DNA of 64,000 nt from Hypomyces perniciosus (Eukaryota > Ascomycota > Sordariomycetes > Hypocreales > Hypocreaceae): the NCBI GenBank assembly GCA_008477525.1, contig SPDT01000001.1:4774001-4838000 (forward strand), given 5' to 3'. Made by a program: the position numbers and the translations under genes. Shown piece after piece: positions 55,600 through 64,000 of the stretch (position 1 is the first letter of the stretch; every line of letters begins with the position of its first letter). The notes beneath the pieces were generated by a model. That model was not told the origin of the DNA and ran no database searches. It saw nothing but the letters and a program-made list of their open reading frames with translations.

Positions 55600-56057
55600 T
55601 TTCGGTGGATTTTCTCTTGTGTGTATCGCGGCCTATGATAAGGAGAGACTTTCCATCACAGTATATCCTCCCTGATAGATATTAAAGAGCACCTAGGGAG
55701 TAGGAGATAAAACTTGAGGTCGGATCAGATCGATGCTCAATCAATCACCGCCATTCCCCCCACCAGTGCTTGTCCGCCACTTCTAGCCTCTACCTAGGTG
55801 GGGTTACGCAAATTCACGTGGCTTCTGCCCTTGGGCGCCCCAGCAACCAGCATATTGTGCATCTTATGCCGCGCTACTCCTGAATGGGTCAGAGAGTAAA
55901 TAATGACACAACCAGAATTTATCCCACCTCAGAATCCACCTGCAGACCGACTCCCCCAACCACCAACCACTCATATACCCGCAGAAAGCTCTCTTGCTAT
56001 TGCCATTTCCTGCTCCACTAACCTCTGTTCGCGGTGCCTGCATGCGCATTATGAGGT
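55600..56057. promoter_or_regulatory. Bidirectional promoter region of DAD2 and shugoshin
   Basis: 458 bp separate the two divergent start codons. A single CACGTG box (55815-55820, within TTCACGTGG) and a CTACCTAGG motif (about 55790) are the only conspicuous sites. Coordinated mitotic expression of the two kinetochore-related genes is inferred from the arrangement, not shown by it. Confidence 0.5.
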
Positions 56058-58185
56058 ATGGCTAGGCTCAACGAAATGCCGATGTCTTCGGACAGTCTCG
56101 AGACGCGTATGTCGCCCTGCAATTCCTTCGGGCATCAAGCTCAAGCCCAAGTCAATAGCTACTGACACTTATGTTCGCGTCTCCTGTCTAGTTCGAAAGA
56201 AGATGCTTCGCCAGAACAGGGACCTTGCCAAGTCCAACAACATTCGAGCTCTCCGAATCAGAGAACTCGAAAATGAGTGCGCCTGCATGTTGTCCGAAAA
56301 TCTCGAACTCCGAGGACGAATTCTGGAATTAGAAAAACAAGTGGAAGACAATGAGGCGCGGAGGATAGCAGACCACGCCATGGCGATCAAGGCCAAGCTG
56401 GAGTCGCAGCTTACCGAATGGGGCACCCTTATTGCTGGGTTGGGGCTCGAGCCGCCGATGAAGAGACATTCCCCCGTGATTAGGAAGACCGTGAAGCAGA
56501 GGATGAGCTTCACTTCCAGCCGACCCAGTCCCCCACAGAGAAGACTACGCGATATTGCGAGAGAAATCGAAGAGTTGGGCCACATTTCAGAAAACAAATC
56601 CTATCCCCGCAAATCGATGAAGTACGAAACAATTCCATACTATTTTTGGAACCCGTTGTGCTAATTGCTAGGCAGCCCCGAACAAATCTTGGCTCTTCGA
56701 TCGGAAGCCGATATTTCAGTCGAGTCGCCTGAGCTTGGCCCTCGACCAATGTCCAAGTACATAGATGAGGATCCCATCAAGGTTGATTCCCCCAGCAAAG
56801 CCCCACCAGAGATATCGTACGACAAAAGCCCTGTGCGAACTCCTAAGACAAGACTAGAGCCACCTATCTCTCTGTCCTCGCCTAAGGCCAGAAAGGAGAA
56901 TACAGCTGTTCCATCCCCAGAGAAGAAAGAAGAACCCGCTGTTCAGATAAACGAGCAGCCCAACCCAGTCGAAAATATCGCTGAGCCACCAGTCGTTCAG
57001 CCCATTAAGGCTGGGTCAAAACGCAAGCTTGCTGCCAGGGATGATGCCGAGACTGTTCAGCCGCAAAGGATACCGAATGATGCCAACATCACGAGAGTTC
57101 TGGCCGAGAAACCCTCACTTCGCGAGAAACCCACAGGACGGTCTTCAAAAGAGTTGCACAGTCTGAAGCAAGATGTTTGCGAGAAGCAAGAGCTCTCAGC
57201 GACTGCCAGGAGACCACTTGCTATCAAGAGCACCAATGATGATGTCAGCTCCCCGAAAAAGAACCCGAAAGCGAAGGCATTAGCGATCGACGAGGTGACT
57301 GTGGCCAAGGCGAATGCAGCCAAGTTGAAGCCAGCCAGCGACCGAGCCAAGTCAAAATCGAAGAACACCCCACCCATCATGATTGAAACTACCCCCGTCC
57401 CCGTCACTGTCCCTAGTATCGAACCACCAGTAACGACAAATGTGGTTTGTGATCTGGCCGTGCCGATCGTGGAGCCAGCACTACTCTCACCGAATTCTCC
57501 AGAACTGGCAGTATCTCTTGAAGGTCCCCGAGGGGACACGCCACCACCTGCCGATATTTCATCTAGAGGAGAAACATCAAGGCCAAGCAGACGGAATCGA
57601 GCAGCCATCAGCTACGCGGAGCCGAATTTGCGGGACAAGATGCGAAGGCCGACCAAGGAGTTGTTCGATGCTGTGGCAGGGGAGGGGAAATATACTCGAC
57701 GTGTCAGCCAATGCGATCCGACTGCTCCCGAGTCGGCAAAGGTCAAGCAAGAGCCCGATGCCGGCGAAGTATGGAAGCAGGTTCCGGTGACAGCGGATGC
57801 CATGCCTATGAAACCTGAGTTGGATAGCGCTCCCCCAAGTCCCCTTGCTGGGAAGGGCCCGTCTCCACAGGACTTCTCAAGCACCGTCGTGATGGAGCGG
57901 CGCAAACGACCATCCAATGTGGTACCGAAAACGACAGACGCGATGGCAGGAGCCAAGGATGTCAGTATCAGTATCACACCTGATAGCAGTGAGCTAGGAG
58001 AGGTTGACGTCTACGAGTTTACTAGTTCTTCACCTCAACCTGACAAGGAGGAGCCTAAGGAAACGAAGAGAAGTAGTCGTCGGCAGACGACATCGTCGAG
58101 GAGATCGTCAGCAACTGTTGATGAGGATGGTGGTGTCTCAGCCAAAGAACGAAACGGCTCTCGACGCAGGACCACAATGGTATGA
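56058..58185 (+). CDS. SGO1: Shugoshin, centromeric cohesin protector
   Basis: Predicted 662-aa protein that recruits PP2A to protect centromeric cohesin. Exons are 56058-56106, 56192-56621 and 56676-58185. Intron 1 (56107-56191) has GTATGT, CTGAC and TAG. Intron 2 (56622-56675) has donor GTACGA, branch GCTAAT and acceptor GGCAG. The short first exon (MARLNEMPMSSDSLET) joins to LRKKMLRQNRDLAKSNNIRA, the shugoshin N-terminal coiled coil (about 17-100, with LRIRELENE and LSENLELRGRILELEK). The shugoshin C-terminal basic motif, RRNRAAISYAEPNLRDKMRR, lies at about 465-484, and the protein ends SRRRTTMV. The middle is Pro/Ser/Lys-rich and poorly conserved, as usual. It is divergent from DAD2 and converges with VPS29. 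Sgo1 versus Sgo2 naming is arbitrary where only one gene exists. Confidence 0.92.
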
Positions 58186-58573
58186 CAAATTTGCCTGAGG
58201 CAAAGTGCGTGATATTTCATAGAAGCATTGGGCGTTTTCTTGGAGTCTGTTGTGTCATGTCGGATGCATTGTTTGGGTGGAATTATACGACCTTGTTTCA
58301 TATTCGAGATACCAAGAAGCGGAATCATTCAATATTATTTAACGATGTGGTTTTTGTACTTTCTGTGTCGCTTTCTCCCCTGTCTGATTGGCAATTGGGG
58401 CATTCATATCTAACCAATGCTGTCATCTTCTGGATAAAGAGCCGTCGCACGGTCCAACTGCACCAGCATTCATGCATGCTTGAATTAATACGGGTATCGA
58501 CTCGATGTTCATCTTGCCGCCGTCCCTACCCTGCACTCCCTTTGTGATCCCTTGTCGCAAGTCGGATTGATTA
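58186..58573. other. Intergenic, convergent 3' ends
   Basis: 388 bp between the shugoshin and VPS29 stops. It should hold both 3' untranslated regions; nothing else is recognised. Confidence 0.6.
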
Positions 58574-59310
58574 TCATGATGAGCCACCGGATGGCTCGAC
58601 TGGTTTTGTGTAAGTAACCTTTTCCACCGCGACATTTTCGTTGCCCTTCTCGTCTGTCCTTAGTTGGTAGACATAGAGCGTGAGCGAGATGCCTTGGACC
58701 TGTCATCATAATCAGCAGCTGCGCCATAACAGCGACTCCTCGAGAACAAGCGCCTCTTACATCCATCAAACAGAAACTCGGAGTCGGAGGTTCCGCATCC
58801 AGACCGGCACCCGTAACAAAAGCCCCAGTCGCGCTCCCCGGGTTCACAAAGAACTTGTCCATGTACTCAAACGCATCGAAGCGGTGCGTGCCGCCCCAGC
58901 ACAGGACATCCACATCGAGCCTGTTGGCCTCGGCGAGGAGCAGATCCGGCTCATTGGAAACAAGAGTGAAGCCCTCGAGGAAGCCGATTCGGATGCCGCC
59001 GTGCGTGACGACCTGGGTGAGAGGGAGGGAGGTGGCTTCGACGTCGTAGCGGCCTTTGACGATCTTGAGGTCGGGCGCAACGGATCGCAGGTATTCGTAC
59101 GTGTGCTTGTCTGTGAGATTGCCGAGGCAGAGAATTTGGCCGATCTTCCCAGGCGCGAGGAGCTTCTTGAACTGGGGCGAGGGTTAGCCATCAAACCAAA
59201 CGGAGGGTGGTCGACAACACAGTCGCATAGCATATATATACCTTGGCTGGGATGTCGAGGGCTCTGTCGGGGATATGAAGGTCCCCGATTACGAGGATGA
59301 GGAACGCCAT
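58574..59310 (-). CDS. VPS29: Vps29, retromer subunit (metallophosphoesterase fold)
   Basis: Predicted 201-aa retromer core subunit for endosome-to-Golgi sorting; it scaffolds Vps35 through a metallophosphoesterase-like fold. Exons are 59310-59242, 59171-58761 and 58699-58574. Intron 1 (59241-59172) has GTATAT donor and CCCCAG acceptor; intron 2 (58760-58700) has GTAAGA donor and GACAG acceptor. The start is MAFLILVIGDLHIPDRALDI. It continues FKKLLAPGKIGQILCLGNLT, VKGRYD, GGIRIGFLEG, CWGGTHRFDAFEYMDKFFVN and PGSATGA, all in family order. The last exon gives VQGISLTLYVYQLR and ends PSGGSS. Length agrees with fungal Vps29. It is divergent from RRP12 over 345 bp. Confidence 0.93.
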
Positions 59311-59655
59311 GGTTCCTCTCGGGTCAGAAGCGAAGAGAGAGAATGGCCGAGCTGAATTGAACGACAGAGCTGTCCTGGACCTGATCTAGAGAGCTTGGTG
59401 AGGCTGGAGGGGCAGGTTACAGCATAGCAGGCACCGTCTGTTGCAGCTCGGATACAGCGATAGGCGACGATACCGCCTGTACTCTGTATTGTCATACGTA
59501 ACGGCCCCAGCCACGGCTCCGCTGCTCCACACAGGCCTTATCGCCTGGCGGGGATTGCGATAAGGAATTTTTCTGTCGGGACGCCGAATTTTACGGCACT
59601 GCAAGTGGTTTGGTTTCCACAGCCTCTTGGAGATCGAGACGAAATCCAACACAAG
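59311..59655. promoter_or_regulatory. Bidirectional promoter region of VPS29 and RRP12
   Basis: 345 bp between divergent start codons. It must contain both promoters. I see no TATA box or ribosome-biogenesis element that I would defend. Confidence 0.5.
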
Positions 59656-62600
59656 ATGGCGACTCCAACACTGGCTGAAAAGCTGGACAAGATCAAGTCC
59701 CCTGGGCTCCAGAGCCAGCAGAGGGTGAGAACCAAGAATCCATTGCGCAGAAATTGTGTGCTCTAAACAGCATTGTTACTGACCTGATGGCGCACCCATA
59801 GACTGTCGTTGTCCTGCAGGCGGTCGAATCTACCTTGAAGGAGCAGAATACGGCGCCCACTGCAACGGGATATTTTGCTGCTCTGCTTGCGCTTCTGCAG
59901 CAGGCAGCGAGCAATGGAAACATCAATATCGAACTGGCAACGCCTGTTGTGTATCTCCTCGATGTGGTCACTCCGTTTGCCCCGCAGCCTCTTCTTCGAT
60001 CCAAGTTCACCCAAATCCTCACCCTGCTCGCGCCCGTATTGCTGATGCAGGATGCGGAACCGATACTTCTTCGGACATCAATTGGGTGTCTTGAATCGCT
60101 CCTGTTGGCCCAGGACTTACCATCCTGGGAGCTGTCCGTTACTCAAATCGGTCCGAGACGGGCAGTCGCAGGACTGCTGAACCTCTCTCTGGACCAGAGG
60201 CCAAAGGTTCGGAGACGAGCTCAAGATGCACTGAAGAAAGTCCTCAGAAACCCTCCACCAAGCCCTTCCCTGGATCACCCTGCTGCAGACATGTGCGCGC
60301 ATACTGCCTTGAAGAATCTGGAGGACTTTGCGACCAAGGCCATGCAGGCACGGAAGGGCAAGAAGGCGCCCAGCTCAACCCATGATCCGGCATTGATTCA
60401 TGCGCTGCAGCTGGTCAAGACGGTGGCCGCAGCTAGTGGTGGCTGGCCAAGCACCAAGATCGAATCTCTCTGTGAGCTGCTGTTGAACATTGCTAAAACC
60501 GGCAATGAATACATGACAATGGCGGCTTTTGAGATTTTCGAAATGATCTTCGAGAGCATGACAGACGAAGTTTCCTCGGCGAAGCTGCCCCGTCTAATGG
60601 AGATCATCTCAGAGCTTCGACCCGCTGCGAACGATACCCAGCTCGTCCCACCCTGGCTTGCGATTCTTTCTCGAGGATACGATGTGTCGGCACAGATTGA
60701 GCCCGAGGAAACATTCCAGAACCTGCCCGACCTTTTCACCATGGTATCCCAGTTTCTCGAGTCGGAGTCAGAAAACATCAGGATCTCAGCTTCCGAGTGC
60801 CTAGTCTCCTTCATGGCCAATTGCGTACCACAGCAAGTCATTCTTGAGCCCTCAATATACGATGAGAAAATTTTGGACAAGATTGCGCGCGCCGCAGAGT
60901 CGCTCCTTAGTGTTAAATACCAGGCAGCCTGGCTTCAAACATTCAACGTCCTCGGTGCCATTTTCACTAGTCTGAGATGGAGGGCCAATCCCATTATGCT
61001 CAACGTCACACGGACTATCGGAGAGATTCGAGAGAACCAGTCATTCCGGAATAAGAAAGAGGCGGATGAGGTGCTAGGACAGGCCGTCCGAGCTATGGGC
61101 CCGGAGGCTGTTCTTTCCGTTCTTCCGCTGAACATTATCAAGCCAGTGAAGGGCCAAGCTGGACGGGCATGGATGTTCCCTATCTTGCGAGACTATATCA
61201 GCAACACCAACCTTGCCCACTTCAAGAGTGAGATGGTGCCTCTGAGCGAGGCCATGTTCCAAAAGGTTTTAGACCACGGCGAGTCCGAGAAGACGATGGA
61301 GATTAAAATCTACGAGACGCTGGTGCAACAGATTTGGTCGACTCTTCCCGCATACTGCGATTTGCCGCTTGATCTTACCGAGTCCTTTGGCCAATCGCTT
61401 GCTGAGATCTTGGCCAATCTTCTGTATAAGCAAGTCGACCTGAGACTGGATATCTGCAGGGCTCTAAGAAGTTTGATCGAGTCAAATCAGGCCATTGCCA
61501 ACATTGAAGATGAGGATGACCTTCTACTCCAAAGCAGAGTGACTAAAGAAGCTGCCAACAAGAACTTGGCATACCTGGGCCAATTTGCCGGCAACATGCT
61601 AGCAGTGCTTTTCAATGTCTATACCCAGACTCTTCCACAGAGCCGAGGTCCCATCCTTCAGACTATCAACGCATTCCTCAGCATTACACCGAACCAGGAG
61701 GTCATGGAGACGTTCGATCGTGTGAGCAAGATGCTTGCGGAAGAACTTCAGAAAGCACCAGCCGCGGACAACAAGGAGAAATCACAGAAGTCTAAAGACC
61801 ACATGCCGTCCACTGCCCAAACCCTGATGGACCTTGTCATCACAATGTCAGCATATCTCCCCCGGGAAAGCTTCGCTACCTTGTTCGAGATTGCTGCTGT
61901 TATCATCAACAAACAGGAGGAGCCCCAGCTGCAAAAGAAAGCCTACAAATTAATACCTCGTTTGGCAACCTCTGAGCTCGGCAAGAGCGCACTGCAAGAG
62001 AGGAATGCTGAGTTGCAGACGCTCATCCTGTCCAGCACAGAGAAGGTATCTGCCCCGGCCAGACGCGAGCGACTTGCCGCGATTGCTGCTTTGCTTCCTT
62101 TCGTTTCAGACAACGCCCTCCACTTCATTCCCTCTGTGCTGAGCGAGGTTGTCATTTGCTGCAAGGAGAACAATGAGCGAGCTCGAGAAACCGCGTACGA
62201 GCTCCTTGTTCAGATGGGACACCGGATGGCTTCTGCCAATGGCGCAATGATCGACAACAGCAAGGTCCCACACATGTCAAGTGATGCCCCAGCAGCAGCA
62301 GCCAACATCGAAGAATACTTTACCATGGTCAGTGCTGGTCTTGCAGGAAGCACTCCCCACATGATTTCTGCGTCCATCACGGCCATCGCCCGTCTCCTTT
62401 ATGAGTTCCGGTCATCTCTGAGTGAACAGACTCTATCAGACTTGGTGCAAACCATGGATTTGTTCTTGACTTCAAATAACCGAGAAATCGTCAAGAGCTG
62501 TCTGGGGTTCGTCAAGATTTGCGTCATTAGCCTACCAGTCGAACTGATGATGCCGCGTCTCGCCACGCTCGTTCCCAATCTCATTGTTTGGAGCCACGAG

Positions 62601-63485
62601 CACAAAGGCCATTTCAAGGCCAAGGTCAAGCATATCCTGGAGCGTATGGTTCGCCGCTTTGGCTTTGATGTTATCAACAAGAGCTGTCCCGAGTCTGACA
62701 AAAAGTTACTTGCTCATATCCGCAAGACCAAGGAGAGAGCCAAGAGAAAGAAGGATGCCTCCAAGGAGGCTAACGATGATGACGCCAGTGACGACGACGA
62801 GGAAGACCAGAGCAAGCGGCAATTCGACAACGAATACGACCGGGCACTCTACAGCAGTGACTCGGATGAGTCCGCCGAGTCCGACGACGAGGGAGCAGCC
62901 AAGCCTAAGAAGAAGACCCAAAAGGGCGGCAAGACATACATCCTCGAAGACGACGACGAACCCCTCGATCTTCTCGACAAGAAAGCTCTCGCCAAAATCT
63001 CCACCACCAAGCCCGCCAAGCTTCGCAAGCCCACCAAGACCAAAGCCAAGATGGACCTTGACGGCAAACTTATCCTGGGCAAGGACAGCGATGATGAAGG
63101 CGCAATGGACGTGGACAACCCCACTGCTGCCAACCCCGAAGCTTCAGGCGTAGGTGCCTATGTCGCCGCCCTCAAGGGCAAGGACGCTGCCAAGCGCGGC
63201 CGCGGCGGTAAACTCAAGTTCTCTAATAAGCGCACCAAGGACGACGACGAGCTCGACGAGATGGACGAAACCGATGCCGTGGCTGTCAAGAACAGCATCA
63301 GCCCCGGCCGAGACCGTGGGAACAAGTTCCGCGGACGAGGCGGCAATCGCGGTGGTCGTGGAGGAGGCGGTGCAAGGAGTGGTAAGGGCGGCATTGCTGC
63401 TGGACGAAGGGGACTGGGCGTCGAGAAGAAACATGGGCCGCCGATGGGTGCAGGTGTAGGCAAGGGGAAGAGAGGCCGAAACTAG
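59656..63485 (+). CDS. RRP12: Rrp12, HEAT-repeat ribosome biogenesis and export factor
   Basis: Predicted 1250 aa, close to the yeast protein's length. It acts in pre-rRNA processing and nuclear export of both ribosomal subunits. Exon 1 is 59656-59724 (MATPTLAEKLDKIKSPGLQS, then QQR) and exon 2 is 59802-63485. The intron (59725-59801, 77 nt) has donor GTGAGA, branch ACTGAC and acceptor CATAG, and is followed by TVVVLQAVESTLKEQN. The body is an alpha-helical HEAT/ARM-type solenoid including the NUC173 region in its N-terminal half. About residues 1005-1055 are acidic (DDDASDDDEEDQ, SSDSDESAESDDEG). The C-terminus has KGGKTYILEDDDEPLDLLDK and a Gly/Arg-rich tail (RGRGGNRGGRGGGGARSGKG). A GAAA microsatellite begins about 22 bases after the stop. 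Confidence 0.92.
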
Positions 63486-63506
63486 ACGGACGACACAAGA
63501 GACAAG

Positions 63507-63508
63507 AA

Positions 63509-63576
<68 letters not shown>
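63507..63576 (+). repeat. GAAA microsatellite
   Basis: About 17 tandem GAAA units, nearly perfect (the first slightly expanded, the last followed by TAA), directly downstream of the RRP12 stop and so probably in its 3' untranslated region. A tetranucleotide array this long is likely to vary in length between strains. Confidence 0.9.
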
Positions 63577-64000
63577 ATAAAGAAAAAAGGCATAAGACTC
63601 GACAGCTCTATGTGTTGGATGAATACCCACGGTCATGAATCCGGTTGTGTTGTATGTATGGTGGTTATTAGTTCTTGTTCCCCCCTTTTTTTTCATCTGG
63701 CGTTCACTGCAAAAAAGTACGTAACGAAGTAGGACACGTCTTGGTCATGCGATCCTTCCAAATTTCATACATTCATTGAATCTCAAATAACAATCCCCCA
63801 TAGCAGGAGATCATAGTTGTGTGCGCGGTTTCCAGTTCGATGCCTTTCCTTTGAGACAACCATCCATGCCCATGGCTCGCTCTTTAACCCATGCTCGGCA
63901 TGATATACTACTATTCCTCTCATACAGCCAGCCAGTATATGCCAATTATGAAACAACGGTTGGGGGTATAAAACTAATGCAAGCCAAACATGCCGTCCAT
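63577..64000. other. Downstream of RRP12
   Basis: 424 bp to the window end. Nothing coding is recognised. A TGTTGTATGTATGG tract and a C/T homopolymer (CCCCCCTTTTTTTT near 63679) are the only simple sequences. Confidence 0.5.

Noticed and set aside
1..64000. CRISPR arrays, bacterial-type operons, tRNA or rRNA genes
   Set aside because: Looked for and not seen. The regular repeats present are LTRs, TIRs, triplet tracts, the 14-bp TGACTCA array and the GAAA microsatellite.

Overview
The window looks like chromosomal DNA of a filamentous ascomycete, probably Eurotiales (Aspergillus or Penicillium type). The genes have 53-89 nt introns with GTAAGT/GTATGT-like donors and CTAAC/CTGAC-like branch sites, the encoded proteins are typical of Pezizomycotina, and a repeat block has been reduced to AT-rich DNA by repeat-induced point mutation (RIP). 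No species is claimed.

Bases 1 to about 33,130 form an AT-rich, gene-free heterochromatic block of nested transposons. A forward copia element (copia-C, 3' LTR at 23997-24574) was entered by a Ty3/gypsy element (gypsy-A1, from before base 1 to 21944). The 3' LTR of gypsy-A1 was split at an ATAC target by a second, minus-strand gypsy (gypsy-B, 6835-21854). Gypsy-B now contains a Mutator-like DNA transposon with 95-bp inverted ends (17205-19972) and a nearly unmutated 162-bp solo LTR (7306-7467, target duplication TAATC). Further right lie a minus-strand copia (copia-D, 24708-31458), another copia-C LTR (31459-32038) and the 3' end of a second gypsy-A copy (32039-32724). The long coding interiors are shredded by C-to-T/G-to-A changes. 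Several short solitary repeats and a 1.6-kb GC-richer stretch of copia-D are almost untouched.

Bases 33,130 to 64,000 are ordinary euchromatin with ten well-supported protein-coding genes: a DEAH-box RNA helicase of the DHX35 type (+), an RCC1-family Ran exchange factor (-), a conserved single-pass membrane protein of unknown role (+), a mucin-like Ser/Thr/Pro-rich membrane protein (+), a type-B carboxylesterase (-), a conserved protein with a weakly TPX2-like segment (-), the DASH subunit Dad2 (-), shugoshin (+), the retromer subunit Vps29 (-) and the ribosome-biogenesis HEAT protein Rrp12 (+). Exon-intron structures were worked out by hand from splice signals and reading-frame continuity.

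The neighbourhood is rich in chromosome-segregation functions: RCC1, Dad2 and shugoshin, plus possibly the TPX2-like protein. DAD2 and SGO are divergently transcribed from a shared 458-bp region, as are VPS29 and RRP12 from a 345-bp region. Intergenic DNA holds a 440-bp MITE with TA target duplication, a dispersed family of TACGGAGTA-type short palindromes, a four-unit 14-bp tandem repeat carrying Gcn4/CpcA-type TGACTCA sites upstream of the helicase, a short interstitial telomere-like tract and a GAAA microsatellite. I found no tRNA, rRNA, CRISPR or obvious defence-type operon.
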